From contig CM063298.1 of the NCBI GenBank assembly GCA_032173965.1, positions 6,679,001-6,743,000 on the forward strand: a DNA stretch of 64,000 bases, read 5' to 3'. Both the position numbers and the translations under genes were made by a program. Below are positions 1 to 14,330 of this stretch, piece after piece. This stretch comes from Sitta carolinensis (taxonomy: Eukaryota; Chordata; Aves; Passeriformes; Sittidae). Within the stretch, counting starts at the first letter, position 1; each line of letters starts with the position of its first letter. Under the pieces are notes generated by a model. The model did not search any database and had not been told where the DNA came from. It worked only from the letters and a program-made list of their open reading frames with translations.

Positions 1-3000
1 AACATGAAAGTGAGGAGGGGAGAGTTGCATCAAGAGCACAGCATCTCTTAGTCCGAGGGGATCATATCCATAGAGAACTATTCTGTTTTCTTAACTTTCT
101 ATTTGAATTCTTGCCTGATGGAATAATTCAGGTTCCACGTTTCAGTGGACAAACAAGGTCTCTTTTTGCAAACAAGTTCCCTTGTGGCAAAGGGACAGAT
201 GGACACTGTGATCCCAAAAGAAAGCAGCTGAGTTTTTGGATCAGCCCTTTTGTCCTAGATGTTTTCCTACCTTATTTTAGTACTGTATTTAGGTTTAAGT
301 GACTTTTAGGAGGAAGATGTGTGGATGTAACTGAAACTTCTTGCCAGTTCCAGTGAAGCAGTTCTCTGGAAGTAGTGTTGTATTTCATACTCTGTGCGTG
401 ACCCTACAGAAAACCTATTTTGGAGGAGAATAATCTATTTGAGCTTTTCTGGACAAATTATGCCAATGGGAGCTTCTTTGTGCCAAGTCCCACCAGTCTG
501 CCAAAGACCCGTGCTGCCTTCCTCCTGTCAACTTCTTCTCTCCCAACGCCGTGTCTTTTCAACAAAAAACATTTCAAACACTGACTCTTCGAGCTGGGGA
601 TGGACAGAAGAATTATACCTGATGTAAAAATCCTTTTTCATGCTTTGTTGTCTAAAAAGGCTTCTGGAAGCTGTCTCTGCTCTGATTACTGTGAATGGAA
701 GCTGAAAAGTATGTACATAATGAGAATATTTAGACAGATTAAATTCTTCTCTTGAGACTTGCTTGTCTGTGCAGCATCTTTATTGCTGCTCCTAGGTTCT
801 TTCACACCTAAGTGTGTCTGCAGAGTCTTCAGAGACTGCTAGGCCCCTATTAACCTTTGTTTGAACAAGTGGTTGTCTTGCTTCTTGTTTATAAATCGCT
901 TTGGAAAATAAAAACTTACAAAACAAGTAAGTGAAGGCAAGTGCAGGAAACATGTAAATAGACTTTTGCTCCTGTCCCATCACCTGCTGCTAATATTTGC
1001 CTCCTTTTTGGGATCATAAGAGACCTGGGAGGTTTAAAGGGTGAGCCTTGCTGTGCTGTTCCACTTCTGTGAAGGCAAAACTCTGCAGGACAAATTTTCT
1101 TCCAAGAAAGGTGTGTGTAGAGCATCCCAGCGACCTTGTTTAAGGCAAGCAGTGATCACAGTTAAAGCAGATCGATGGCTTTCTATCTTTACTTCAGACC
1201 CATTACCATCCTGCCATGTCCTCAACAGCTGGAGTGACTCCCAATTCCCTTGGCTGTCTCTGGCAATGCTGAGGACAGGGTCATGTTCTCTGAGTGCTGA
1301 ATTCACACTTCAGTGCAGCTGCTTTATCATCCTCTCTGTAGGTTCCACTGGGCTATGCTGGGGAGGCTGTGGGAAAGGGGCAGCAGATTTAAGTTTCAGA
1401 TCTTTCTTTGTAACACTTTCTTGTCTTTCTGTCCAAGTCATGCGGGAATGTGATATGATAGTCCCTGTTTCTAGAAAGCAGGTACTGAGATAAATAAGAG
1501 ATTAAATCCTGGGGATCAGAAGCTATTCAGAGTGTCTGATCCAAACTGTGTTCATGACCAGGCAAACAAGGCTTCTGTTCTGCACCAGGGCAGCTGTTGA
1601 GGCTAAAACCTCTACTGTATTCTTAGACCTCCTCTTCTGGCAATCTGGGACATGGTTCCTTCCCATGATGGAAAGGAAATGGCTTAAATTCTCAAGGGGA
1701 GCCATGTGCCTTTCAGAAGAAGCACTGGCACAGGTACTCTTGATAGCCTGGCTCAGTAGCACGTCAAAGCCACCAGGTGCATCTGTTCTGTCTGAGTCTC
1801 TGTTGGTGTTTTTTAGCTGATTGGGAAAGGGACGCAGCATCCGCTTGTGCCGGTTCACAGATGCTGTAGTTTCGCAGGCAGCCCAGCGGGTGCAGGCTGG
1901 GTGAGGATGGGAGCGCAGATGGTTTAGTGGAGATTATCCCAGTTGGAAATGTGCTTGTGCAGTGAATAAAATGAGTGGACTCCTAGGCGCTTACTGTCCC
2001 TCTTCAGGAGGGGACAATGTCACCCCAGCCTGATGCTCTGATCAGTGACCAAAGTGGGGCTGGGCTGCAGCTGCAGGAGGCTGTGCAGTGTGTGAGGTGT
2101 TGGTCTGAGGACACACATACTATTGTACCATTGCTCAGTACAGGCAGAACTTTATTGGCAAATGCAAAGGCTGAACTGATAAGTGTTGATGTGGATCCCA
2201 TCAGTCCCAGTGCGGTGCTGTCTTCCTGGCCCACTTTGGCTGTGGGCTGGAGTGCTGGGCTTTGTGTGCCTGCTGTACATGCTCTGCTTCCCTCCATAAA
2301 TACCAGAAAGTATTTCTCCTTCCTGGCTCTGTCTATACCCTGCTCTGGGTAAAGGTATCTCAGATTTTTATTGTTGAAATAGATCTTTCCAAATGAATTT
2401 ACCTGCACTGGGGCAGTTTTATCAGCACGTTTGGTACACGATGCTCTTGTGGCCTCTCAGTCCTTTGTTGGCTACTGTAGATCTTTTTGTTTGGTTGGTT
2501 TTTGTTTTATATTTTGCCTCCCAGCAGTGATACGAGGGGAGCCCTCATGACAGTACTTGAACCATCCATGCTTTTTCTAAGCTGTCTGTTGCAAACAGGG
2601 AGCTGGAGCAGTGCTGCAAGCAGAGTGCTTCTTCCAAGGGCATCTGGGTTTTCTCCACCTTTCTCTTTGCAGCAAGTGCTTTTCCTCTACCCAGCAGCAA
2701 CATTCAGTAATAAATGGGTCACATCTGCTGTCTCTTGGATATTTATTCTTACAGGTCTCAATGTCTAGAGACCTTGAGAACCTGTGGTGGGGAAGGAAGC
2801 TGCCTCAGTGGCAGGAGCTGGACCAAGGAGGGCTGGTTTCACAGCACATCAGTCAAAAAGGTTTGGGGCCCTTGTCCTGGGCTCCCAGAGTGAGCCAGTA
2901 AAAAGGAAGGAAAGATGATGGAAGTTTATCCTGATGGTGTGAAGTCATCATCTGGTTTAAATAAACTGCTTAAACTGTAGCATTGTTGTGTGCTAGGTTA

Positions 3001-6000
3001 CTTCAGCTTGCAGTAAGGATGCAGCAGGACTGGGGCACTATTAACTTGTCACCCTGCATATCCTATAAGAAGTTCTTCATGGTAAGATCTTCTTGCCGAA
3101 AATATTGCATTATATTCCTTACCACAAATGCTTTGATGTGGTTTAGTATGATTCTGATGTAGAAATAGAAATAAATGCACAAAAAAGGCAGCTGCCACTT
3201 CTATGCATAAAAGCAGTTCTGAAAGCCTTCAAAATAATAAAAATCTTTTCAAGAGTCCAGAATATTGGCCATTTCTGTTTGTACAGGCCACCTGAGTTTT
3301 GAAGCATTGCTGTGACACGAGAGGAATTAGTACTGCATTAAGTACCAATATCAGTTGGCCAAATTTTTATAGGCACCTCTGAAATACAGCTTTTTTTGAC
3401 TAAAAACCCTGTCTCAGAGGTTGACTGGAGTCTTCTCATGCCTCTTGTCTACTCAGCCTCCAAAAACTAAGGTCAGTTAAGTTGTCGCTGTGGTCTGAAG
3501 TGCTTGAAGAGGGATTGGAGCAAAGTTCTACTAAAATAAATGGTGTCTGGATATGGAATGGGAAGGCAAGTCTCAATCCTTTTTATTGTGCAACTAATAG
3601 GTTGAAATTGGCACACAGCCTTGTTAATATGGCATAAATCCTGCCTCCTTCGTCCTGGTCCATTCTTCTGCGGGCTCATCAATAAATCCTTTCAAATGCT
3701 TGCTCATCATATGCCTGTGACAGATAAACTGGCTCTACTGGAGGTTGCCACACTCCTCGTGTTTCCTAATGCAAAGGGATCTTCAGATAATAACTCTGAA
3801 AAAGAGGTTGCTCCTGAGCCATGAGGAGGAGGAGAGGCAGATGAGTGCAGTGTTGTGGAAGTGAAATATAAAGTTGTTATACCAGTGACCTAAGAGCTGG
3901 AGTTCATCTTCTGATAGGTGATTTTTCTTGCTTCCTTGTAACTGATGGCATTTTGAGTAAAAGAAACATCTGCCAGAAGGCAAACACTGGGTGAGAGAGT
4001 CAGCCTTTAGGACCAGACTGAAGCAACTGGAAGACCATGCTTTGAAGCAAGTAACATTAATGGATTAGCTTGTCTCTTTTCACTGGAAAATCAATAGTGC
4101 AGGGGACTGGAATGTGTTTTCTGTGCAGAGCTATCTGTTCACTTCACAATGAGAAGTGGATTTTTCCTAAGTGGAGCTTGGGTTGCGCTTGTCATTTGGA
4201 CACTGAGCTTTTCCAAAGGACCAATCCTGCCCCTCTAGCACCTTCAGCAGGCTGGCAAGGGCTGTCTGGAAGGGGAGGGGTACTGTGGTGTTGCTTGAAT
4301 GCATGGCCAGGTGTGCTGCAGGTCCTACCAGCCCTTCAAAGAAGCAAGGTGCAAGAGATGCAGAGATACAATGGGAAGAGGCCATCAGTGAGTTCAGACA
4401 CTTTTGGCTTCTCAAAGGAAGAACGTCCTGCACACGTTAATGCTTGGTTTGACTTATGTGGGGTTAGATGGTGATCATGAACCTTGGAAGCAAACCAGCT
4501 AAACAAACTGGGTGAAGCAGTAGCCTTACGTATATCTCTGTTTGCTTTTCTGCACATTCTGCAGTAGGGAGCTTGCCAGAGGTGATGTTGGGCTCAAACC
4601 ACAGCCCTGGTGTGCAGCACAGCCACCCTGCCAAGGCTGAGAGGCCATGCTGCTGCTTTCCCTGAATAAAGCTGTCCTTTGGAGTCAGCTCACTTGGGCA
4701 GCAAGGCACCAAAGCTGACACTGTTCTCTCCTGATACTGAAGACCAATCTCTCCTGAATAGGGCAAATGTCAGAACTAATATATGTGATCACCCGCTCCC
4801 TACGCCGAGTGGTAAATGTTTAAAAAGGGCATTTTAAAATTCCTTTCTTGGACTAGAGTCACAAATCTTAAGTTCTCGGAACATTTGTAGAAAATAAGTG
4901 TAAATACATTTCCCGTGTGCAGTGTTACTTTTTGCAATGTTTGTGACAGCATCCTAGGAACCAGAGTTAGAGAAGACCTGTTAAGTCAGCTAAACAATCC
5001 CCTGGGAAATGCAATATAAGCCTTTTTCTGAACAGCATATTTTCCAATGTTCTGTTCGGTGCTTTAGCACCAGCTCTGTTTTTTAACAGAGGCCTGACCT
5101 TGTTTGATTCACATCAGTGTTTTTATTGAATAAGACAGCAGTCTTGATCTATCATCCCCTGAAATTAACATTAATTCCTTAATATACAGGTAGAAAGTGC
5201 CAGGGTTGCAGAACTGTGCAGTTCTGCTGCTATGAAAATTATCAGAAGCTGTGGAGGAAAGCTCTGGACAGACCCATGTATCTTTTTACTCTTAAATAAA
5301 TCTACATTTAACACCATCCTAAATTGCGCTGTACATCTGAGTGCGATCACTGATGCTCTTGTCCGAAAATGAGGATTTTTGGAATACATCAGCAAATCCG
5401 ACATGTAGCTCATACTTCTGTAAGCAGGACTATAAATACAAATAATGCAGCTGGGATTTATCTTGGAAGTTGAAGTCGGTATAATGCTCTGGGGTGGAGC
5501 TGATGTCCCAAGCTTGTTGTACCTGCTTGGTGTGTACTGCGCAGGGAAGAAGGCTGGAAGTGAACAGACACCCCACTAGCTCCTCGAAACAAGGCTTTAT
5601 CTCTTCTTTTGTTCTTTTGTGCTAAGTAGTTTCAAAGCGAGGGACATTCCTGCCCTTCAGGCAACTCCAGCATGACGCAATGAGCAGGATGATGCTGCCC
5701 CTGAAGCTACATCCTCTAGGCAGCTGGAGAATCCTATGAAACTCAGCTGAGAACATTGTAGGAGAAAAAAGTGAAGAGGACAAATAACAGCTTAGTGGTG
5801 GAAGCAGTGTTGGTATTGTGGCAGACAAGGGCTTAGTGGCCCTCAGGAACATTCATCCTTGCTGAATCCAAGTACCTACTAACCCTGGCAGCTTGTAGCT
5901 TGATGTGTTCGCAGGCCCTCTGCGTATCTGTGTCATGCTGGTCCACATCTCCTTTGCTTTGTGCTGTCTACCCAGGGGCTTTTGTAGTCAATATAAATAT

Positions 6001-7623
6001 TGTTACAGTTGCCAATGCCCTGCCAGGAGGGGCTAGAAATATACAGGAATTTGGGGCAGTATTTGTGTATAAAGATGATGCCCTCGCACTTTCTTGGAGG
6101 AAACTCATTAATGTCATACCATGCTAATGAATTGGGGAGGGAGAGAACAACTCCTCAAGGTCATCCAGTGTCAGGAAGGAGGAAAGCTCCACTTTCTTAT
6201 GCTGTGGTAGATGAGAGCAAGCTGGTGGGGGATACAGCCATACTTGCCTCTGCACCTTCTCTACTGTACTTCCAAGTATCACAACCCAAGCATTCAGCTC
6301 TCCTGCATCTATCCACTTTGCTGCTTCCCTCCTTCTTGTTCTAATGCAATTAGGAGATACAGAATAAGGGGGAGCCAGGGGTCAAGGAGGCAGTAAAGTG
6401 ATTACAAGATGCTGCAAACGGCTGTGCCATAAATACTCCAATGATGAAAAATTAAATGCCAGTCACCTCGGGGTTATTGCTGGCCTCTCTCTCTTGTGAA
6501 AAATGATAATGGAAGTGTATTTACCCCAGAGAGTGCAAGCTTGCCGCTGGCTGTGATCCTGCACACCCAGGTATGCGAGGAACAGAATCCTTGCATCTAA
6601 TGACTTTCTGAGAACACTTTGTGCCTGAATTCCTTCAAGTGGAGAAAGAACTGGTATTTCAGGGTATTCCTTCCAAAATGGAAAGTTCCTGGTGCTCAGA
6701 GATTGACCAGCTCCAGAAATAGGCTGTGGCCCTGAGTGAGGAGAGGGAGAGGGAGAGGAGCACCCCTCAAGTACTGTCCATGTGCTGCTTCTGCCTTGGC
6801 CTCCCAGAGCTGCATGTGGCAGAAGCTGCCCAGTTCACATCTGGTTCTTGGTGTGTTGGATGACCAGCAAGATCCATGCTTAAGGAGCTGGGATAACTGT
6901 ACCTTTTTGCTGGGTGGGCAGTTAGAATCAAATGCTGGTGCTTGGCTAGAGCCTTTGAAAATCTCTAGATAGTATTCAGATCCACTGAAGTTGGTATCTT
7001 TGGGGATACAAGCACTTCTTTTCATCCTTTGCAGAAGGTCTTCCATTTTGGAAGAGGCCTTAGGATCACTGTGGCACAGGAACTGCTGGGAGGCAGCATC
7101 CAGCTTAAAGGGTACTGTGGGCAAAAGGCCACTTTGCTTCTCTGGCAAAAACCAGCCTGGCAGCAGCTGAGGTCTTAATTCCTGGAGGATATATCTTCCC
7201 TGCCTGAAGGAACTGGGGAGGAAGGTAGGTGAGGGCTCCTTAGTGCCAGCAATATGCCTTGTGTGTTTTATGGTTATAAAGCTCTGCCAGGTGTCCTGAG
7301 AGCTGCACGTTAATTACTGGAGCTGCTATGGTAGCTGCCTGCTGTACCCAAAGTATAACTTTTTTCTTCAGCTATAAATATTCCTTGTGGGTCGTCTGGT
7401 GGCTGTGGCCTCCCTCCATTGTGACTTCCTGACTGTGCAGGGGATCTTGAGATTAAAATCCCTCTTGCTCTCAACTTTGAGCAATCCTTGTTCTGTGGCT
7501 AGTTTATCTCTTTTCAGCCAACTATGAGCTTCGTAAAATTTTGTCTGCTGATAGCTTACTGCCTATCAGCACAGCCCCTGCTGCAGCCTTGCCTCCAGCC
7601 TTGAGAAGCTGTGGATTTTCAGT

Positions 7624-7692
7624 TTGGGTTGTTTTTTGGGTGTTTTTTTTTTTTTTTTTTCGGTTGGTTTGGGTTTTTTGGCGGGTTTTTTT
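7624..7692. repeat. T-rich low-complexity tract
   Basis: A run of about 18 T is flanked by T/G-rich sequence with repeated GGTTTGGG-like words. It could be the reverse complement of a retroposon A-tail or plain simple sequence. No retroposon body was recognised beside it. Confidence 0.6.
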
Positions 7693-10600
7693 AGCTCTCT
7701 AAAAAGCTCTTTCCTGAACAATCAGACTCTTTCCATGTATTTATATTTGTACTGTCCTCTGCAAGGGGTGAAGCTTTACCAAGAAAAGCTTGGATTTCCG
7801 CCCTTACTGATAGGCCATCTGGCTCTGTAGCTTGAGATATGAGCTCATGTAGGACAGAAACATGGCCTCGTCACCCTAGTGAACAGGACGAGAGATGGCA
7901 GAGGGGACACCCTTTTCCCTTAAGACATTTTAGCTGAAAAGCCCTGGGGCCCTGGCAGGGGTAACTGGAGACCACCTTGGGGTAGCACTGCAGTAGCCAC
8001 AACTTGAAGTGGGTACAGAGGAGCTTGCAGAGGCTGCAGGTGTGTGCTGGGAGAGCTGCAGGTAGGTCTGAAATGCCATGAAGCTGTTTTCTTTATCCAG
8101 GAGTTCCAAACGAGTGTGGAAAGCACCATACATTTAATATTTCTCTCCAAAGTCAGCCCTAAAAATCCCCTGAGGATATGAATAGAACACCAGTTCCTAA
8201 GAAATTAATGAAGGCAACAGATCTGGTTCAGCCTCCCAGCCAGGAGTAAAACCTCTGACCTATGCCAATAAATCCAGTTATGCTTTTTGGACTTCTTTTT
8301 CCTACATGTGACCCACTCTAGTGGGTCTAACTCCCTGAGGTGGGAACAGAGTATCCCAGTTCCTTGACATGTTGTTTGCTCTCTGTACTTGCACAGTCAG
8401 GTTTTGTTGGATTGCTTCATCTGTCCCTTCTAGTGCTCATCTGAGTTGTGAAATAGCCTTGAGCTCCAGGACGTCTTGCAGAAGCAGAGCAAGTGTCAGA
8501 GTTGCCACTTCTGACAGCATGTAAGAAATGTCTGCTTTTTCCTGCTGTGCTCAAGGAGTCTTTCCTTGCATCTGAGCACTGAATCAAGCAAAGCTTCCTT
8601 TGGGAAGTGCTCATTCAGTCAAGCCTGTATCTTGTTGGTGTCAGGCTTTGCTGTGGCAATGTTTGTACCCACAGATCAGTATCAAAGCACTCAACCCTTG
8701 TACTCCTGCAAAAGTGTCAAAGTCTACCAAGGAGAGTGATCCATTTTATTAAACCAATGACCTTTTAAATGAGATCTTATCTTACCTATCTTTAGAGTAT
8801 GGTTATTTGCTGTGCTGTCTTGTGGGGCAGAGGTACCATTGCTCAACAGCTGTGAAATCTAAACATCATTATCTGCAGAGATGGAGCTGATACTGTCCTA
8901 AAGTGAAGTTTGAGATGTTGTCACTTCTATCAAAGGGAAGCAAGAACTCCAAGGAACGATATGTTTTTTGGGGTGGCTTCTAGCTTTGAATGAGGGTGTG
9001 AAAGGCAGGGAGGAGGAAAGGAAAGGGCAGGGTGGCTGAGGGCCCAAAGTGAGATTATCTCTAAGGAGTGAGCACAACACCTCTTCTCCATCTTCACATT
9101 AAAACTGAGGGATCACTGCTCTATTATCTGAAATTTAGTAACTTCTCATTGGTATGATAGCCCTGTGCTGCACAAATTATTTTATTCAAAAACTCTTTTT
9201 ACTTTTTGTGCTGCTCCTGTCACATTTGCTACATTTAACAATCATGGTCTCACTTTGCTCAGGTACATACCCTGCTTCCACCTAATCTTTCTGAAAGTTT
9301 CAAGGCTCTGAATCAGTAAGAAGCATAGCTACTGTTTTTAATGGACTACTTGGCAAGCACCAAAACCAGATGTAATTCTTACAGATGAGTTTGTGTAGCA
9401 TGAAAACAAGCAAGTTTTGATGACAGCTATGAATGAGGCAGGTTTTTCAGATGGTCCTCTTGCAAATATATGCAGGCACTAGGCATAATGCTGTAACTAC
9501 TGTATCTAATGCATGAGTCAGCCATGTTTTGGATGCTAATTGTGCTTCCTGAGCTATATTGACTGCTGCTGTAAAAGCCACATGCTGAGCAGCAGATAAA
9601 AGTTATTGAACTTTACTGATTCAGAGTGATAGATGGACCCTTCGGGTCAATAAAGAACCCATTGGTCAAGTAGCCCTCTGACTGGCTTAAAGCATGTTTG
9701 TGTGGTCTGAAAGACTCCTGGCATTAGCTGGCCATCACTTAGTGGTTGAGAGCTGTCTTGGTTGTCCTCTTGGCTGCAACTAAGCTGATAAAACCCAACC
9801 AGATGTCCTATTAACGCTTGATCTTACTCTTGCTTTTATAAAGTAATCCAATAAACAAGGTTATGTAACGAAGTTTTAGCATAAGAGCTTTAATAGAATA
9901 TACTTTTAGAAATATATAAATATTAAAAAAAATATATTCCAGGCCATAGTAAGCCCTAGTTAGTTCCCCTGTGGCAAGAAGACTCGAGTTGACCAGCCTG
10001 CTTTTTCATTTTGAAATACTGAGAGCTGACAGGTGCAGAGGCTGGGAAAGTGGCATCAGCTGAGTTGCCAGCTCAGGGAAGATCCCAAACCTTGGTGCCT
10101 GCGTTGCTGTGTCTTGGCTTGGTGGGAAGAATGGATTTGAAGACCCTCACAGGGGTTGAACAAGCTGGTATGCTGCTTGTGGCTCCTACTAGCCTGCAGG
10201 GAAGAGTGTAATTCAGGGTGACAAGCTACTGTTCTTTCTTCTACCCTCACTGGTTGCTCATATTTTGACTGGAAATGTCAGTAAAAGCAAGAAAAACACT
10301 GTCCTTGTTAGTCATTAGTGTGCTGGGTTTTCATGCTGTTTTTCAGAATGAGAAAGGAAGAAAAAATAATTTTGCATTTCCTTGCTGTGTGTGGGTTCCA
10401 CATACCCTCCACTATGAGCCTGGTGATTTACCTGGCCTTTCCCATTTAATGAAGGAGCTTGGAGGGAAATGAGGGAATCATTCTTAATAGCCAGTCCTGT
10501 GCAAAAGCACTAATGGTTTCTGCTATCCTGTGACTTTAGACAGCATTTAATAGATTCAGTCCTCCTCTGTAGCTGAAGAAGTATTCCTTTACCTTTTTTC

Positions 10601-13370
10601 AGTTTAGCAATGAATCAGCCCCCTATGTCTGCTTGTTTCTAATAAACCACTTCATTAGCAGAAAAATCCTAATCAAAGTAGACTATGCCCATTCTTCCTT
10701 GGGTGGGTTTATTTGCTGAATCTTAGGAAGAGAATGATAAACTAGAAAATACCTCAACTGACTCAAGAGGTAAACTGGAAAACTTAGGAGTGTTTTTTCA
10801 TGTGCTGGGGCTCTGCATACTTGACTTTTGACAGGGCTAACTGGTTACAGTTTTCTATATAGGTTTTAGATTGTTTGAATTATGTGTGTAATGAAGTACT
10901 TTGTGAATAATTTCCCTCTGGGAGAGACTGGAGTTGGAAAACATCAGGTAGAAAGTTTGGGTGTATGTCTGAGATGTTTATTTGGGCTTACTTTTTCCTT
11001 AGGGAGAGGTTATGAAACTAATTAACTTAATGGGTTGGAAGAGCATTGAGGTGCCTGGCACAGTGAGGTAGAGGACATAGACATCCTCCCGCTAAGCACT
11101 GTGGACTCTTCTCATCCTTTTGGGGATGTGATTTTAAATAGGGTTCCTGGCCTTGGGACTCATTCTGATGGTTGATGGTGAGATTAGCTCTAATCCAGGG
11201 ACTGAGTCCATGTCCTCATGTCCTGGCTGTTGGTGAGAAACTGGCCCCTTTTTCCTGCCCTGTGCTCAATCCCATTGAGTTGTACACAGTTTCACTTCAT
11301 AATGATGTTGATCTGGATGTTTAATGTCCAGTTCTGCCCAGACTTTCTTATTCCAAGCAGTCCAGTGTGTTCTGTAGCTTCCCTTCCTAATAGTGGTTGG
11401 CACAAATCCTGGCAAAGCAAGGCAACCTCATCTCATTGCAGGCCTTAGCATTGTTTGTTTTGATCCATGGATAGTCATCTTGGATCACTAATGGGTGTCA
11501 AGTGGAAAAGGTAATAATTTTCTATTGCACTAGAATGAATCTCTTACTTGACTCTTTTGGACCAGGATCTTGTTAAGAACAGAACTGATCATCCTAAAGG
11601 TTGGGGGGTGACATTCAACCATTCAAGCACAACAACTTTTATCTCTTTCCTGTGAGTTTTTCAGTAATGGCCAGAGAGGAAGAGAGTTGAAAACCTTGCT
11701 GAATGGATTTGGTTGCTTAAGGTGCTCTGAGAACCCGAGAATAATTGCAAAAGGTGAAGGACAGCCAGGTTCTTCCAGTACCTAAGGATGCTTTTTGATG
11801 TTTTTCAGCAATTTACCCCCAAATCCACCTTGACACATCTCCTTTCCTCAGTGGGTGAGGCAAATCTGGGTTTCAGACCCAGCTGCTTTGGTGCTTGGCG
11901 ATTTTGTGTCAATCCTTGCTGTGGTTTGAGGGCCTGTTTTGCCAATTGGTTCTGGAGCATTCTTATTTGCAGCAGACACCTGTTCCTTAATTATCACATC
12001 CTTAGTCCATCTCTATGTTCAGTGCTTTCTGACACAGGAGCTATAAAATGATTTGAAGGCAGGCTGTGTTGAGCAGTGTTGGGAGAGAAGGCTGAAAGAG
12101 ATTAGTCGCAAACCCAAGAAACTTGTCAGTGAGATAGTTGGCGTCAACTTTTGTTTGCTTTGGCCCTTGCCCTACATCACTTTTTAATCAAAGGTTTATT
12201 TAGTCTGTTGGGTTTTGTTCACTGCTCTAGGATGGATGGGGCAGTCCCTAGTGGGCAGGAGATTGGAGTTAAGGTCCCAGTTAGAAGAAAGGAAAAGAGG
12301 GAGAAGAGTAAAAAAAGGTTTGTAACTGACTGGTTTGCTTCTATGTTAAAACCTCAAGTCCCATAACTGTTAAACCTGACTTGACTCTTGGTCTTGCCAG
12401 TTATGCCTGTGGCATTGTATTCTGTGTGATTTCAGCGTTTCCTCCAACAACCATCAGTTGCTTCACAAATCTGAATTCTGTGTATGCTTCCTATCCTTTT
12501 TTTTTTCTGAGCAGTAAAATCAAGACTTAGTATAAGCAATGGTCTAGGATCAGAATATATCCCCAGGAAGCAACATGTCAAATTGATGGTTCTCTCTCTT
12601 GCTCCTCTTCTGGGTTTACTTTTGTCACCTGAGAATACTTGTGATGCGAGGCATTTCCAATTTGCTTTGCAGATATTCTGAAACTGTCTCAAAAAAGGTT
12701 TCTTTGGGTTGTGCTAGTCTTAAAATAGCTTGGATTCTGTTCTGTCCTGACTCTGTTGGGGTTGACGGAGACCTTAAGGTTTGGCAGAACTGCCCCTTTG
12801 AGTCCCAGTTCTTCACTTCTGGTGACACGTTTTCTTGAACTGCTTTAAGTCATGGAAAAGAGGAATGTGTAAATATTAATGTTGAATATTTGTCTTTAAA
12901 AATCTCTTTGGGATGCTCTGCAAACCTAAACTCTGTGTGCTGTGGCTTTCTAAACACTGCCTGGTTACAATATTTGGACATGTTAGTGTATTGCTAGCCA
13001 GTGCCATCCTATGGAGGACAGGTAGGCTCTCTTCTCTAACACCCATTTAGTCAAGTAGCTTCTCTCAATCTATGTTCAGACTGCAGCCAGGGTCTGTTTC
13101 TTCTTGCAGTGAAACCTCTTCTCTCTGGGGTAGGTAAGGCTTGAGTTCTGCTTTGTGCCCTAGCAGAGGTGTCAGTACTGCACAGGACATGTCACCTCTG
13201 GGCATGAGCTGATGGCATGGTTGCCTTGTGTGCTTTAGGAAGTGCTAAAAGAAACTCTCATGGGAAGCTGTATAGTCCAGATTCCTAGGACGGATCTTTG
13301 TTGAATGTATTTTGCAGCCCAGCTGGAAGAGATGCAACAGACTGGTGCTGCAGTGTACCCCAATTTAATT

Positions 13371-13518
13371 TGCCCCATCCCTGAAAGTGTTCAAGGCCAG
13401 GTTGGACAGGACTTTGAGCAACCTGATCTTGAGGAAGGTCTCTTCCCCATGGCAGGGGGCTGGCATGAGATTGTCTTCAAGGTCCCTTCCAACCCAAACC
13501 AATCTGTGACTCTGTGAA
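13371..13518 (+). mobile_element. CR1 LINE 3' end fragment
   Basis: The sequence follows the well-known 3' end of avian CR1 elements: a 'ccctgaaagtgttcaaggcc' block, then 'aggttggacagg', then 'ggcagggggctgg', then 'aaggtcccttccaaccca'. It closes with two degenerate copies of the CR1 terminal octamer, aatctgtg and actctgtg. The fragment is about 150 bp, 5'-truncated as usual for CR1, and lies in sense orientation in the TMEM104 intron about 0.7 kb before the next exon. It has no coding capacity. The 5' edge is approximate. Confidence 0.93.
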
Positions 13519-14236
13519 ACACTGGTCTCTTAATAGACATCCAAGGGGGCAGTGAGGAAGTTCTTCATTGAAGAACCTTTACTTTCCACACTGAATTAAG
13601 TTCTCTCATGAATATCTCTTTGATTACTTTTTTCCTCGCTTTGCACAGGTTTTCATCTTCCAAGAGCTGAACTGTTACTCTGTAGCTTCCCCCTATCTGT
13701 TTTTCTTTTGTATAAAAAAACCTCCTATGTTTTACACAGGCGACTTAAAGCGTAGGGGAAAAAAGCTCCAGGCAGACCTGGCTCCATTGCTGTTGAGCCT
13801 GGGATACCCTGAAGCCACCCCATCAATGTTAATGGAAGCAGACTGGTGAGGGATATTGCTATTCATACCTAAACTGAGCATGTACTTGGGCAAAGAGGCC
13901 ACAGTTTAATATTTAATGTTCCGTAAGGCTGCACTGAGAGCTTCTACTGAAATGTGTCAGTAAAGGAGTGCTGTAGCAGTGATAGCAAACGGCAGAGAGC
14001 CAAGAGGATCCTAAGGTCTACTCCTGCCCGAGGCATGTTCTCTGATACCCAACAGCTTACTTGACCCCCTGTGTCTCAGCCAACTTAGCTGTAAAATTAA
14101 GCAACAAAGAAAGCTTCATGACAAATGGACTGTCTGGAGGTGAACATTCAATGCAAGCTTTGTTCTTCTGATAAATTTATCTTGCTGGCCGAATTTCTGG
14201 TTTTTAATCTAATGTGTGATTTTGTTGTCCTTTTAG

Positions 14237-14330
14237 GCAGCATTCACGCTCCTCCTGGGTCCTTTCACTTTCTTCAATGTGCAGAAGACCAAGTATCTTC
14301 AAATCATGACGTCCCTCATGAGATGGATAG
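14237..14330 (+). CDS. TMEM104: TMEM104 penultimate coding exon
   Basis: This 94-bp internal exon is bounded by a pyrimidine-rich acceptor (tttgttgtccttttag) and a GTGAGT donor. It opens in phase 0 and encodes 31 residues plus one base. The residues include LLLGPFTFFNVQKTKY and LMRWI, which match the middle of vertebrate TMEM104 closely as I recall it. The final G joins CT of the next exon to give Ala, so the reading frame runs on without a break. It codes for the end of one membrane helix, a short cytosolic or luminal loop and the start of the next helix. It was recognised by homology and splice phase rather than by an open frame, because the longest open frame here is in another phase. Confidence 0.93.

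Larger units (their letters stand above)
1..14236 (+). other. TMEM104: TMEM104 intron (left part, no exon seen)
   Basis: This stretch ends at the splice acceptor of a TMEM104 exon and is read as intron. I looked for the upstream TMEM104 exons, which encode the N-terminal membrane segments, and found nothing resembling them, so they must lie left of the window. The open frames here are short, lack homology I can recognise and have no splice context. Visible contents are a CR1 fragment at 13371-13518, a T-rich low-complexity patch at about 7624-7692 and an AT-rich patch at about 9890-9945. No RNA gene was recognised. Confidence 0.75.

Noticed and set aside
5900..6127. Possible TMEM104 upstream exon at about 5.9-6.1 kb
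   Set aside because: The translation shows no match to TMEM104 and there is no paired splice-site and phase support.
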